From contig NZ_CP129968.2 of the NCBI RefSeq assembly GCF_030503875.2, forward strand, positions 434,001 through 498,000: a stretch of 64,000 bases of DNA. Direction: 5' to 3'. Position numbers and translations under genes: made by a program. Source of the DNA: Marivirga arenosa (GTDB taxonomy: Bacteria; Bacteroidota; Bacteroidia; Cytophagales; Cyclobacteriaceae). Shown here one piece after another: positions 44,607 to 53,711 of this stretch. Below the pieces are notes generated by a model that saw only the letters and a list, made by a program, of their open reading frames with translations, was not told the DNA's origin and searched no databases. Position 1 is the stretch's first letter. Each line of letters starts with the position of its first letter.

Positions 44607-45611
44607 TTAACGCTTTAATTTGGCTTTTAAATTTTCAATATGATTAAATAAAGCCTCTTGCCAGCTTTGTCCTGCATCCCATTCTTCACCCAAATAAATA
44701 TCTTTGGTATAAAGTTGTTGAACATAATATTTATGAACCTGCTGATCGATTCGGTATTTCATGACTTCTTCATTGGGTCCTTTTCTAATGGATATCAGTA
44801 TGGTTTCTTCCTCTGATAAATCATAGCCTAGCATTCTTCTCAGGCTTTCTCCATTATTCTGTAGTTTTTTTAGTACCATTAAATAACCTTGAGAAATCAT
44901 TTCCTCTGCAGTCATTCCAGGTTCAACTAATCCATATTCGAACGGATAATAATTTTCCATGATTGAATCTAATGCCATATTTGCTTGGTCTACATCCATG
45001 TCCAGCATTATACTTTCGGTGAATTTTGGTACTGCTAATTTATCTATTCGGATATCAGGATTGAAATTTTCAACTCTTCGGGATTTAATTACGCGTGTCT
45101 TCTTAAATGTTTCAGGAACATCTATTATTAAAAAGTTTTCTCTTTCAAGTCCTGACTTATTCACTAAAGTACGCAACTGTGATCCTAATTCTTTTAAGGT
45201 TTTATCCTGTAGGTAAAATGCTTTCATTCCATTTTGAAAGAAGCCGCCTTCTTCTGGAATTTTGGTAGCGTACAAGGCAAAACCGCTATCCATCTGATGG
45301 ACAATTAGCATATTTTCTATGCTTCTATCTGTAATATCTGAGTAAAAAGCTTTAGTAGCATCTTCTCCTGACATGATATCGGATAATGAATAATAGGCAA
45401 CTGCATCTACGCCAATTTCAACAAAATTATTATGTATAATTTGAGCTTCCTTTTCCCAGTTTAACGAATTGATATTCATAAAAACGACTGCTCTTTTACT
45501 TAATAGGTCTTTTGGGAGCTGATCCGTTTTTGTTAAAAAAGGAAAATCATCTTGTGAAATGCCTCTAAAACACATAAAAAGGAATAAAAGTGAAAATATA
45601 CAGTTTCTCAT
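44607..45611 (-). CDS. secreted protein of unknown function, 334 residues
   Basis: A 334-residue protein with a Sec signal peptide (MRNCIFSLLFLFMCFRGISQ, cleaved before DD). The mature part alternates sheet and helix (RAVVFMNINSLNWEKEAQIIHNNFVE; FALYATKIPEEGGFFQNG; ENFLIIDVPETFKKTRVIKSRRVENF). No catalytic motif, lipobox or membrane helix is seen, and I do not recognise a family. Upstream it faces the M28 peptidase gene, and downstream it is near the SIMPL gene on the same strand. Confidence 0.72.
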   Translation of the reverse strand: MRNCIFSLLFLFMCFRGISQDDFPFLTKTDQLPKDLLSKRAVVFMNINSLNWEKEAQIIHNNFVEIGVDAVAYYSLSDIMSGEDATKAFYSDITDRSIENMLIVHQMDSGFALYATKIPEEGGFFQNGMKAFYLQDKTLKELGSQLRTLVNKSGLERENFLIIDVPETFKKTRVIKSRRVENFNPDIRIDKLAVPKFTESIMLDMDVDQANMALDSIMENYYPFEYGLVEPGMTAEEMISQGYLMVLKKLQNNGESLRRMLGYDLSEEETILISIRKGPNEEVMKYRIDQQVHKYYVQQLYTKDIYLGEEWDAGQSWQEALFNHIENLKAKLKR

Positions 45612-45729
45612 AGAATTAATTTCGGACGAAAATTAAAGATTTTTGACTAATCGGCTGAATCTTAACGCCATTATCTATAAATTTATTCTTTAGCTAAAAA
45701 TGCTAATTCTATTAAATGATAAAGCTTTG

Positions 45730-46656
45730 ATGAAATCAATTAAATATTGTTTTTTAATTTTATTAATCTTGATGGCCCATCAGGGCTATAGCCAGAGGGA
45801 TTCTGTAAAGGTATTTCCTGACTCTTCAAAAGTTATGAATGATTTATTTTTTCTCGCTTCTGATTCATTAGAGGGAAGAGAAACGAATACAACTGGAAAT
45901 GCTATTGCAAGAAAATATATTGTAAATAGATTACAAAAGTTAGGTGTTTCCGCCTATGTTCCTGACTATATTCAGTCCTTTATTTTTGGGAAAGACTCCA
46001 TTCCAGGGGAAAATATTTTAGGCTTTATTGAAGGCTTTACTGGAAAGAATTATATAGTAGTTTCGGCACATTACGATCATGTTGGGATGGAAGACAGCAC
46101 AAAAATATTCAACGGGGCAGATGATAATGCCAGCGGAACAGTAGCTTTATTGGCTTTAGCCGAACACTTTAGAGCAAATCAACCAGATAATAATATACTT
46201 TTTGCATTTTTTGACGCTGAGGAAAAAGGTCTTCAGGGAGCAAAATATTTTATGCAGTCAGTAGTGGTAGATACCAACAGAATTAAGATGAATGTGAATT
46301 TAGATATGGTAAGCCGTGGCGATAAAAATGAAATTTATGCAGTAGGCACTTATTTCACTCCCTATTTAAAACCTATGCTCAAAGATGCAGCTGAAGACAA
46401 AAGCATTAAACTTCTATTTGGTAGAGATGAACCTAAGAAAAAGCCAAATTGGGTAAACTCTTCGGATCATGCACCTTTTCACAATGCAAAAATTCCTTTT
46501 GTTTATTTTGGGGTAGATGACCATGCTGATTATCATAAAATTACCGATACTCCAGATAAGGTTAACCCAGATTTTTACTTGGAAGCGATACGATTAATAA
46601 AGGATGCAATAGAAAATTTTGATGCCAATTTGGGTGATATTGTTTATGGCAAATAA
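45730..46656 (+). CDS. M28-family zinc aminopeptidase (secreted)
   Basis: About 308 residues with a Sec signal peptide (MKSIKYCFLILLILMAHQGYSQ). The M28 metal-ligand series is clear: IVVSAHYDHVGM (His, Asp-like), FNGADDNASGTVALLALAEHF (Asp), FAFFDAEEKGLQGAKYF (Glu, with the catalytic Glu before it), LDMVSRGDKN (Asp) and YHKITDTPDKVN (His). It would act on N-terminal residues of peptides in the periplasm or outside the cell. I chose ATG 45730; ATG 45700 is in frame but would place 10 extra residues before the signal peptide. Confidence 0.9.
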   Translation: MKSIKYCFLILLILMAHQGYSQRDSVKVFPDSSKVMNDLFFLASDSLEGRETNTTGNAIARKYIVNRLQKLGVSAYVPDYIQSFIFGKDSIPGENILGFIEGFTGKNYIVVSAHYDHVGMEDSTKIFNGADDNASGTVALLALAEHFRANQPDNNILFAFFDAEEKGLQGAKYFMQSVVVDTNRIKMNVNLDMVSRGDKNEIYAVGTYFTPYLKPMLKDAAEDKSIKLLFGRDEPKKKPNWVNSSDHAPFHNAKIPFVYFGVDDHADYHKITDTPDKVNPDFYLEAIRLIKDAIENFDANLGDIVYGK

Positions 46657-46724
46657 ACAATTAAGTACAAATCCCTATTGATTTTAAATACATGAATTAA
46701 AATAGCTCTTTAAGAATATATAAT

Positions 46725-48512
46725 ATGCAGGAAAGACACAGCTACGACCTCGGAATGATTGGAAACTGCGCCTATCTGGCGTTAATTGGTAAAGACACAG
46801 ACATTAAATGGATGTGTATGCCTCGCTTTGATAGTTCCTTCATTTTTGGGAGCCTAATTGGAGGTGAAAAAGGAGGAGAGTTTTCTATCAAGCCTACTTC
46901 TGAAAAGTATAAGATTACCCAATCGTATATTCCGAATACAAATGTGTTAGAAACCATAGTTGAAACGGACGAATATGCCTATAAAATCACGGACTGTGCT
47001 CCTCGCTTCAGACAGTTTGATCGCTACTATCGCCCGCAGATGCTCATTAGGAAAATTGAACCGCTCAATGGTTTGCCGCAATTAAGAGTAGTATGTGACC
47101 CTGTAGGAGACTACGGACAAAAGAAATTGAAAAGAGAAAGAGGGAGTAGCCATATTCGCTACTTTGGTTTGCCTGAAACTTTAAGGCTTACCACCAATAT
47201 TCCGATTAATATGGTGATGGATAGCAGCCCATTTGTTTTGACCAAAACGCGCTATATGGTCATGACCTACGGGGCTCCTTTGGAAGCAGAATTAAATGAA
47301 ACAGCTGAAAACTTCATTAGCAAAACCGTTGCCTACTGGCAAAACTGGGTAAAGTCAACCAGTATTGGTCAGCATTATCAGGAAGAAGTGATCCGGTCTT
47401 CTTTAGCCCTGAAAATTCACCAGTATGAAGATACAGGGGGTATTATTGCTTCGCCAACCATGTCCTTACCAGAATCACCAGGGAGCACGCGGAACTGGGA
47501 TTATCGTTATTGCTGGATGCGCGACACCTATTATACGCTTACGGCTTTTAATAACATTGGTCACTTTGAAGAGATGGAAAATTACTTCCTTTACCTCACC
47601 AATATTCCGATGCGGGGTAAGGAAAGAGTGCAGCCACTTTATAATTTAGTAGGCGAAGGCACTATAGTAGAAAAAGAACTGGACTTACCAGGTTATATGG
47701 GCAACCAACCGGTGAGAGTGGGGAATGATGCCTATACTCATATTCAGAATGATGTGTATGGTCAGATTTTATTGGCGATTCTTCCGCTTTATACCGATAA
47801 GCGTTTTGCCAATATGGAGAAATCGCAATCGGCCTATCTATTAAAAACCATTTTGGATAAGATTGAATACACCATAGATGAGGCGGATGCCGGTTTATGG
47901 GAATTTAGAAACCTGAAGCAGAAGCACGCTTATACTCACCTTTTCCAATGGGCAGGAAGCCATGCAGCTGTTAAAATTGCCCATGAAATTGGAGATCCTG
48001 ATTTAGGAAAAAAAGCAGAGAAATTACTGAAACAAGCAGCCGCTCATTTAGAGAAATGTTATGCCCCTAGCCGAAAAGCCTATGCCCAAGCTGAGGGCGT
48101 AGAAAGAATGGATGCCAGTACCTTGCAGTTGATTATGATGAATTATATTCCTCATGGAAGTCAGAAAGCGAAAGATCATTTAAAAGCATTGGAGGAAGAT
48201 TTAAGAGTGGGTAAAGGCCTCTTTTATCGATACAAGCATGCTGATGATTTTGGCGAACCAGAGACTACTTTCTTGATTTGTGCTTTTTGGTATGCGGAAG
48301 CCTTGGCTTGCGTAGGAAGAACGGAAGAAGCCATGGAAGCCTTTGAAGAAATTATTGGCTATTCTAATCATGTTGGTTTGTTGAGTGAAGATGTTAAATC
48401 AACGGATGGTTCTATGTGGGGGAACTTCCCGCAAGCCTATAGCCATGTTGGCCTTGTAAATGCTGCCTACAGAATAAATAATAAGTTGGACAAACCTGAT
48501 TTTCTGCCTTAA
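46725..48512 (+). CDS. glycoside hydrolase family 15 protein (glucoamylase/trehalase-like)
   Basis: A 595-residue cytoplasmic-type GH15 protein. It starts with RHSYDLGMIGNCAYLALIGKDTDIKWMCMPRFDSSF, the family N-domain pattern, and the (alpha/alpha)6-barrel follows. SPGSTRNWDYRYCWMRDTYYTL contains the conserved WDYR-WMRD region with an acidic catalytic candidate, and the second acid is expected near EADAGLWEFR. Family members hydrolyse alpha-1,4-glucans, trehalose or related glucosides. Its DNA is visibly less AT-rich than the flanks (roughly 45% G+C by spot count). It is 3 bp upstream of the MtfA-like peptidase gene. Confidence 0.92.
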   Translation: MQERHSYDLGMIGNCAYLALIGKDTDIKWMCMPRFDSSFIFGSLIGGEKGGEFSIKPTSEKYKITQSYIPNTNVLETIVETDEYAYKITDCAPRFRQFDRYYRPQMLIRKIEPLNGLPQLRVVCDPVGDYGQKKLKRERGSSHIRYFGLPETLRLTTNIPINMVMDSSPFVLTKTRYMVMTYGAPLEAELNETAENFISKTVAYWQNWVKSTSIGQHYQEEVIRSSLALKIHQYEDTGGIIASPTMSLPESPGSTRNWDYRYCWMRDTYYTLTAFNNIGHFEEMENYFLYLTNIPMRGKERVQPLYNLVGEGTIVEKELDLPGYMGNQPVRVGNDAYTHIQNDVYGQILLAILPLYTDKRFANMEKSQSAYLLKTILDKIEYTIDEADAGLWEFRNLKQKHAYTHLFQWAGSHAAVKIAHEIGDPDLGKKAEKLLKQAAAHLEKCYAPSRKAYAQAEGVERMDASTLQLIMMNYIPHGSQKAKDHLKALEEDLRVGKGLFYRYKHADDFGEPETTFLICAFWYAEALACVGRTEEAMEAFEEIIGYSNHVGLLSEDVKSTDGSMWGNFPQAYSHVGLVNAAYRINNKLDKPDFLP

Positions 48513-48515
48513 GTT

Positions 48516-49331
48516 TTGTTTTTTGATATCATAGCATATTTAATCCTGTTAACATTAATAGGATTAATATTCGGGCTTTTATTTAAAACTATAAGGGATG
48601 TTGTGAGGCTAACGTTAAATTATTTTGGCCTTTATAGTTTCAGTCGCCTGAACCAAGATCAAGTGAGAAAACTGAAAAAGTATTCTCCTTATTTCAGGAA
48701 ATTGAAGCACAAGCATCAGCGGGAGTTTATGTGGCGAGTGAGTCAGTTTATTGCGGCCAAAAGCTTTGTTCCAAGAGGGATGAAAGAAGTAACCGAAGAG
48801 ATGAAAGTAGTGGTGGCAGCTTTAAGTGTTCAAATTACTTTCGGCTTGCCCCGCATTTACCTCTCTCATTTTAAGAGAATCCTGATTTATCCGGATAGTT
48901 ATTATTCTACTATTAATAATCAATACCATAAAGGAGAAGTAAACCCAAGGTTTGGGATTATCGTGCTTTCATGGAAGAATTTGGTTTCGGGTATCGCCAA
49001 TGAAACGGATGGTATTAATTTAGGCATACACGAACTGGCACATGCTATACATCTGGAGAATAGAATTCACAATACTGAATTTGGTTTTATTGATCAGGCC
49101 CTTTGGGATGAATATTCCAATCTGGCGCAATACGAAATGATGAAAATCAATACTGGGGAACCCACATTTTTTAGAGAGGTGGGTGGAGTAGATCACTATG
49201 AGTTTTTTGCGGTGCTGCTGGAGAACTTCTTTGAAAGGCCTAAAGCCTTGAAAAACTACAGTCCCAAACTTTATCATAAAACCTGCCTACTCTTAAGGCA
49301 AGACCCCCTTAAGTTGCTAATGAATATCTAA
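48516..49331 (+). CDS. MtfA-like zinc peptidase (M90)
   Basis: A 271-residue protein with one N-terminal helix (IIAYLILLTLIGLIFGLLF) and a cytoplasmic zincin domain with HELAHAIH (His172, Glu173, His176; HExxH), followed by a conserved acidic segment (WDEYSNLAQYEMMKI) and VDHYEFFAVLLENFFERP, typical of MtfA/DgsA-titrating peptidases. E. coli MtfA binds the glucose repressor Mlc; whether that partner exists here is unknown. Start TTG 48516 has no alternative upstream ATG and is separated from the GH15 stop by 3 bp, so it is coupled to it. Confidence 0.85.
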   Translation: MFFDIIAYLILLTLIGLIFGLLFKTIRDVVRLTLNYFGLYSFSRLNQDQVRKLKKYSPYFRKLKHKHQREFMWRVSQFIAAKSFVPRGMKEVTEEMKVVVAALSVQITFGLPRIYLSHFKRILIYPDSYYSTINNQYHKGEVNPRFGIIVLSWKNLVSGIANETDGINLGIHELAHAIHLENRIHNTEFGFIDQALWDEYSNLAQYEMMKINTGEPTFFREVGGVDHYEFFAVLLENFFERPKALKNYSPKLYHKTCLLLRQDPLKLLMNI

Positions 49332-49442
49332 GCTATTGAAATGCCAAATACGTTTACACCTCTATAATCCGCACAGGGGGATAGCTCTACTAATTCCCTT
49401 TTGAAATTAATGTAAATCAGGGCACTGTGTAGTTCGTTCACT

Positions 49443-49466
49443 ATCAAGCTATTGTCAATTATTCTT
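49443..49466. repeat. 24-bp direct repeat, left copy
   Basis: Begins ATCAAGCTATTG and ends CAATTATTCTT; identical to 50145-50168, 702 bp away in the same orientation. It spans the stop codon of the SnoaL/DUF4440-like gene. Confidence 0.75.
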
Positions 49467-49890
49467 CCGCTATTGTTGCCTGCCAATTAATAACTTTCCA
49501 GATGCCCTCTTTCTTTTGAAAAACACCAGAATTGAAATAATTTCCTATTTCTTCTCCATCAGATTTAGCAATAAGTTTAAAGGCTACAACGGCCACATTC
49601 TCCATTATTCTTATTTGAACCTCCTCTGCAGAGTAGGAAGTTTGTTGCTCCTTGCTGCTGGCCTGATCAACATTCTTAAAGCCATCCATGACGGTAGATT
49701 TTCCAAAGCGCTTGCCAGCTGAACTGGTGTATACCAAATCTTCAGACCAAAAGCGGTTATGCATTTGAGGATTGTTCACATCGCTGAGAAAGTCGTGAAG
49801 TAATTTATTTAGAATTTCCTTTTCTGCTTCTTGAGCATAGAGTGTAGAGTTTAGAAAAAATAGTGTGCTGATTAAGAAAATGTATCGCAT
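49459..49890 (-). CDS. secreted SnoaL/DUF4440-like (NTF2-fold) protein
   Basis: A 143-residue protein with a signal peptide (MRYIFLISTLFFLNSTLYAQ). The mature part follows the NTF2-like pattern of DUF4440: LLHDFLSDVNNPQMHNRFWSEDLVYTSSAGKRF, then VQIRIMENVAVVAFKLIAK, and GVFQKKEGIWKVINWQATI at the end. Such domains are often small-molecule binding or isomerase-like; function is not fixed. Its 3' end lies inside a 24-bp direct repeat copy. Confidence 0.8.
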   Translation of the reverse strand: MRYIFLISTLFFLNSTLYAQEAEKEILNKLLHDFLSDVNNPQMHNRFWSEDLVYTSSAGKRFGKSTVMDGFKNVDQASSKEQQTSYSAEEVQIRIMENVAVVAFKLIAKSDGEEIGNYFNSGVFQKKEGIWKVINWQATIAEE

Positions 49891-50210
49891 AGTTTTCGTT
49901 TTTCTGTCATAAGATAGCGAAAAATGAATAAGTCTAAAAAAGAGGGTGCAGTATTAAACAATTTTAAGTAAGGGTATGTGAAACTATAGCATGCTAAACT
50001 ATTTAGGTGTCCAATAAAGATCAGGACTTTATTACTAAAGACTTGAAATACCTATAGGCATCCCGTGCTTATGCTAGCTTTAGCTATAATTTTATAAATG
50101 GAAGGTGCTGCATGCAGCAAGCGCAACCCTGCAGCTCACTCACAATCAAGCTATTGTCAATTATTCTTGCTATCTTTAGTAAGGTAAATCCCCACTAACA
50201 AAAAGCACTC
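49891..50210. other. intergenic region with palindrome and repeat, no clear gene
   Basis: About 320 bp between divergent genes. It holds a 14-bp perfect palindrome TGCTGCATGCAGCA (50106-50119), the right copy of the 24-bp direct repeat (50145-50168) and a segment (50060-50082) resembling one near 56128. ORFs are below 30 codons and unconvincing. Confidence 0.6.
50145..50168. repeat. 24-bp direct repeat, right copy
   Basis: Identical to 49443-49466, with similar but indel-shifted sequence after it (CCGCTATTGTT against GCTATCTTT). It lies 43 bp before the serine hydrolase start. Confidence 0.75.
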
Positions 50211-51500
50211 ATGAAAAACATCGCCTCCATCTTCTTTATTGTGCTTGTTATGCAATCCTGCAGCCCCCAAAATAAAAATACTGATCAGCTAAAAAGTCAT
50301 AATGAAACGGTTATTAATTCATTAACTGAAAAATTGGATTCTATTCAAAAAAATGGACAAATAAATGGATTTGCAGTTGCAATGGTAGACCAAAACGGAG
50401 TACTCTATGAAAAAGGCTTTGGATTAGCTAATCTTGAGACAAAAGAGAAGTATACTGAAAACACCATACAGCATATTGCTTCGGTTTCTAAAACCCTAAT
50501 TGGTATAGCTCTATTAAAAGCAAAAGAACTGAGTAAGCTGAATTTAGATGATCCTATCCAGACTTTTTTACCTTTTAGTGTGATAAATCCTAATTATCCT
50601 AATGAGAGGATTACAATCAGACAATTAGCTACTCATACTTCCGGAATTAATGATACTGAGCAATATATGGATCGGGCATGGATTCTTTCAAAAGATCAGG
50701 ATTTAACGAAAGTAAGTACAGCTTATCCTGCCCAAAGATTAAATCCACCTGAACTTGATATTCCATTAGAAAAATATTTGAAAGGATATTTAGAAATAGA
50801 CGGAGATTATTTTCAAGAGGATAATTATATAAACTTTAAAGCAGGTGAACGATATAACTATTCAAACATAGGGGCCACTTTATGTGCATTGATTATTGAA
50901 AAAGCAACAGGTCAAGCATTTGATTCCTTTACGGAAGAGCACATCTTAGAACCTTTAGGGATGAATTCATCAGCTTGGTCATTGGAAGATGTAGAGAGAA
51001 AAAAGCATTCAAGATTATATAGAAATGATAATACACTATTACCTTTTTATACTGCAATAACTTATCCCGATGGAATGTTGATTTCATCAAGTAGCGATAT
51101 GGCAAAATACCTCCATGAATTAATTAAAGGGTATTTTGGAGCAGGTACCTTACTTTCGAATGATAGCTATAAAGAATTTTTTAAGGAACAATTAGAAGAA
51201 CAAAATTTTGAATCGCGAAATGCAGCGAATCCTTATAATGGAGATTATAGCCCAGCATTATTCATTGGACATAGTGCGTTGGGATATATTGGCCATTCGG
51301 GCGGAGATGCAGGAGTTGGGACTTGGATGTATTTTAATAAAGAGAAAAAAACGGGCAGATATATAGTTATAAACACGGATATGGGAAATGATGAGCGGGC
51401 AAAAGAGTTAGAATATTATGCTATTTGGGATATAATGAATGAATATTTTGATAAACTTGAGCTAGATAAATCCGAACCACTGTCAATAAACATAAAATAA
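50211..51500 (+). CDS. serine hydrolase, beta-lactamase/PBP-like lipoprotein
   Basis: A 429-residue lipoprotein (MKNIASIFFIVLVMQSCS, lipobox MQSC). Active-site motifs of class C beta-lactamase-like serine hydrolases are present: IASVSKTLIG (SxxK, catalytic Ser), YNYSNIG (Tyr-x-Asn) and GHSGGDAG (HxG-type third motif). Members hydrolyse esters, peptides or lactams in the periplasm; true resistance activity cannot be inferred. It is a single gene with a short hairpin (AGCGAA/TTCGCT, 51500-51518) at its 3' end. Confidence 0.9.
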   Translation: MKNIASIFFIVLVMQSCSPQNKNTDQLKSHNETVINSLTEKLDSIQKNGQINGFAVAMVDQNGVLYEKGFGLANLETKEKYTENTIQHIASVSKTLIGIALLKAKELSKLNLDDPIQTFLPFSVINPNYPNERITIRQLATHTSGINDTEQYMDRAWILSKDQDLTKVSTAYPAQRLNPPELDIPLEKYLKGYLEIDGDYFQEDNYINFKAGERYNYSNIGATLCALIIEKATGQAFDSFTEEHILEPLGMNSSAWSLEDVERKKHSRLYRNDNTLLPFYTAITYPDGMLISSSSDMAKYLHELIKGYFGAGTLLSNDSYKEFFKEQLEEQNFESRNAANPYNGDYSPALFIGHSALGYIGHSGGDAGVGTWMYFNKEKKTGRYIVINTDMGNDERAKELEYYAIWDIMNEYFDKLELDKSEPLSINIK

Positions 51501-51644
51501 GCGAAACTTAAGTTCGCTAGTACTTACCCTATGATTTGTCTCCCTATTTAAGCTAGAAATAACTGATCCTCATAATATTTTTTAGTTAGGAGTAACTTTA
51601 TTCTCCTATACGCATCTTCACGATAGGTCATAAATTGATTTATC

Positions 51645-52184
51645 ATGAACTTGAGTAAAAAAGACAAAATTGAAATATTTGAAAATGCCATAAGCTGGAT
51701 TGTCGTTTTGGCCATGTTCCTTTACGGTGGAGGGAAATTAATTCAATTTAATGGAGCGGCAGAATTGGATAAAACAGTCGCAGAAATGACAGGAATGGAA
51801 TTAATGTGGGCTTTTTACGGATATTCGAAATCCTTTGCCATCACCCTAGGATTTTTTGAACTGCTGGGTGGTATTTTAATTCTGATCAAACCGACTCGCC
51901 TAATTGGCGGCTTGTTTACCAGCACCATTTTAATGAATGTAATCCTTCAAGACATTTTTTATGGCGTTCATGTGGGCGCCTTAAAAGCAGCTATATTGTA
52001 TCAAGTATTGATCTTGATCATTTTTTGGATGAATAAAGAAAAAATGATTGAGGCTTTCAAAAGCCTGTTGAGTTCGAAAAAAATTCAACAAACAAAAAGT
52101 AAGTTTTTTCTAAAATTTCTTATCGCTTTCGGACTCTTTGTGGTCTTCAGAATTTTAGAATACTATTTTACTATAAAGCTATAA
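51645..52184 (+). CDS. DoxX-like membrane protein
   Basis: A 179-residue membrane protein with about four to five helices: VVLAMFLYGGGKLIQF, LGFFELLGGILILI, ILMNVILQDIFYG and LLKFLIAFGLFVVFRIL. The GxxKL and Glu-Leu-Gly-Gly (FELLGGILIL) patterns are those of the DoxX-like superfamily, in which most members have no established function; some act in redox processes. It is a single gene, 120 bp before the methyltransferase. Confidence 0.72.
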   Translation: MNLSKKDKIEIFENAISWIVVLAMFLYGGGKLIQFNGAAELDKTVAEMTGMELMWAFYGYSKSFAITLGFFELLGGILILIKPTRLIGGLFTSTILMNVILQDIFYGVHVGALKAAILYQVLILIIFWMNKEKMIEAFKSLLSSKKIQQTKSKFFLKFLIAFGLFVVFRILEYYFTIKL

Positions 52185-52304
52185 AACCTATTATTTTATT
52201 CGTAACTAGCTAGACTTGCAAAGGTCAGGATTTTACAGAAAAGCTATCTTTCAAAAATCATAAAATACGCTTATATTATACATTCATTTAAATTGTAAAT
52301 CTAA

Positions 52305-52871
52305 ATGAATGTAGCCTACGACCAATACTATCAGACTGAAAATTACTTCGGAGAACCTTATCCTGAACTTATTCAGTTTATGCAAGACCATCCAGAAAAA
52401 GGGAAAGTTTTGGATTTAGGATGTGGCCAAGGAAGAGATGCCATTGCTTTGGCACGCTTGGGCTATGTTGTGACAGGAATCGACAACTCTAAAGTGGGTA
52501 TTGATCAAATGCTCGAAATTAGCAGAGCAGAAAAGCTGAAGTTGGAAGGACAAGTTGGAGATATTTATTCTTTTGATGGGTTTAATGAATTCGATATTAT
52601 CCTTTTAGATAGTATGTTTCATTTTGCTAAAGAAGACAGGGAAAAGGAAATTGGTTTTCTCAAAAAAATTGTAGCGAATATAAAGAAAGGTGGAATACTT
52701 ATTTGCTGTATGCAAGATGCTGAGGATAAAGTGAAAACCTTCAAAGAGACCATCGATACAGAAGTTAATCCCATTTTATTAGTAGATAAAGCCTTTCCAT
52801 ACCTTTTTGAAGACAGCGAAAGTGGACAGCAGTTTGCAATCGATTACAGAATGATGGTATTAAAGATATAA
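52305..52871 (+). CDS. class I SAM-dependent methyltransferase (TehB-like)
   Basis: A 188-residue Rossmann methyltransferase: motif I VLDLGCGQGRDAIALARLGYVVTGIDNSKVG (about residues 33-63), then FDIILLDSMFHFAKEDREKE for motif IV. The short length and GCGQGRDA pattern are like TehB-type thiopurine/tellurite-linked methyltransferases, but the substrate cannot be told. It lies 20 bp upstream of the monooxygenase gene on the same strand and is probably cotranscribed with it. Confidence 0.85.
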   Translation: MNVAYDQYYQTENYFGEPYPELIQFMQDHPEKGKVLDLGCGQGRDAIALARLGYVVTGIDNSKVGIDQMLEISRAEKLKLEGQVGDIYSFDGFNEFDIILLDSMFHFAKEDREKEIGFLKKIVANIKKGGILICCMQDAEDKVKTFKETIDTEVNPILLVDKAFPYLFEDSESGQQFAIDYRMMVLKI

Positions 52872-52891
52872 TAAAACTAAAAACAGGCCTT

Positions 52892-53209
52892 ATGATAGCC
52901 AATACACCGAAACCACCTTATTATGCTGTGATTTTTAGCTCTGTAAGAACTAAGGTAGATCATGGCTATGCTGAAATGACTCAGCGAATGATGCATTTAG
53001 CGGAGAAACAAGATGGCTTTTTAGGGGTAGAAAGTGCTAGAGAAGAACTCGGTATAACCGTATCGTATTGGACAGACTTAGAATCAATTAAAAAATGGAA
53101 ACAAAATTCTGAGCATCTGATAGCTCAAAATAAAGGCCGTATGGAATGGTATAAACATTATAAAACCAGAATTTCAAAAGTTGAGAGAGATTACGGCTTT
53201 GACAAATAG
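52892..53209 (+). CDS. ABM-family (antibiotic biosynthesis monooxygenase-like) protein
   Basis: A 105-residue ferredoxin-like fold protein of the ABM/Dabb-like superfamily. PYYAVIFSSVRTKVDHGYAEMTQRM, KQDGFLGVESAREELGITVSYW and the W-K-x-N-S-E-H pattern (KKWKQNSEHLIAQNKGRMEWY) match the family, whose members include quinol monooxygenases and heme-degrading enzymes. The specific function is unclear. It closes the co-directional pair with the methyltransferase. Confidence 0.88.
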   Translation: MIANTPKPPYYAVIFSSVRTKVDHGYAEMTQRMMHLAEKQDGFLGVESAREELGITVSYWTDLESIKKWKQNSEHLIAQNKGRMEWYKHYKTRISKVERDYGFDK

Positions 53210-53428
53210 AATATACTCATTTCAATTGAATGGCTTTCGATAAAACCTATACGCTAAAGGATGTATTCTAATTATATTCTCTTATCTTAGAGGTACCTCT
53301 ACAACCAAAACCTTAAGAGTTCATCTCTCATGACGCTTGGTTGAAAAAAATATAGTGTATATAAAGTAACAATGGTTTTTTTATATGCAATATATGGAGG
53401 ATAAAGTAACATTACTTACTTTATACAA
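53210..53428. other. intergenic region with repeated AAAGTAACA motif and hairpin
   Basis: About 219 bp. ATAAAGTAACA occurs at 53361-53371 and again at 53401-53411. The second copy pairs with TTACTTTAT (53416-53424) as a 9-bp stem with a 6-nt loop. No gene was recognised; the short in-frame ORF at 53394 (15 codons, ending in TAATAA) is probably chance. Confidence 0.5.
53401..53424 (+). promoter_or_regulatory. hairpin/dyad upstream of the orphan nuclease-like ORF
   Basis: ATAAAGTAA (53401-53409) and TTACTTTAT (53416-53424) form a perfect 9-bp dyad; the left arm has a direct-repeat copy 40 bp upstream at 53361. The arrangement is operator-like, but no regulator is known. Confidence 0.4.
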
Positions 53429-53444
53429 TTGTTGTGTGTAATAA
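53429..53444. repeat. 16-bp imperfect inverted repeat, left end
   Basis: TTGTTGTGTGTAATAA. It is the reverse complement, 14 of 16 positions, of TTACTATACACAACAA at 54765-54780. It ends one base before the open reading frame begins. Confidence 0.65.
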
Positions 53445-53711
53445 GGTTTAACTACTATCGATTTTAATATTTCATATACAATTAACTCAGTCGAGTTTAC
53501 CAGTTTAAATGACACTAATTGCGCTCTATTTATCGGTAAACTTCATGAAAAGAAATTAACTATTCCATTTAAGCTTTTTGTTTCGCATACCAAAAACGGA
53601 AATTGGAAGTTTGAGAAATTATCATTTACTGTAAAAAAACTAACTAGCAGGGATAAACAAAATTTAACTTCACAATCATTTAAAGATCAACTAACAGAAA
53701 AGGTATCCAGC

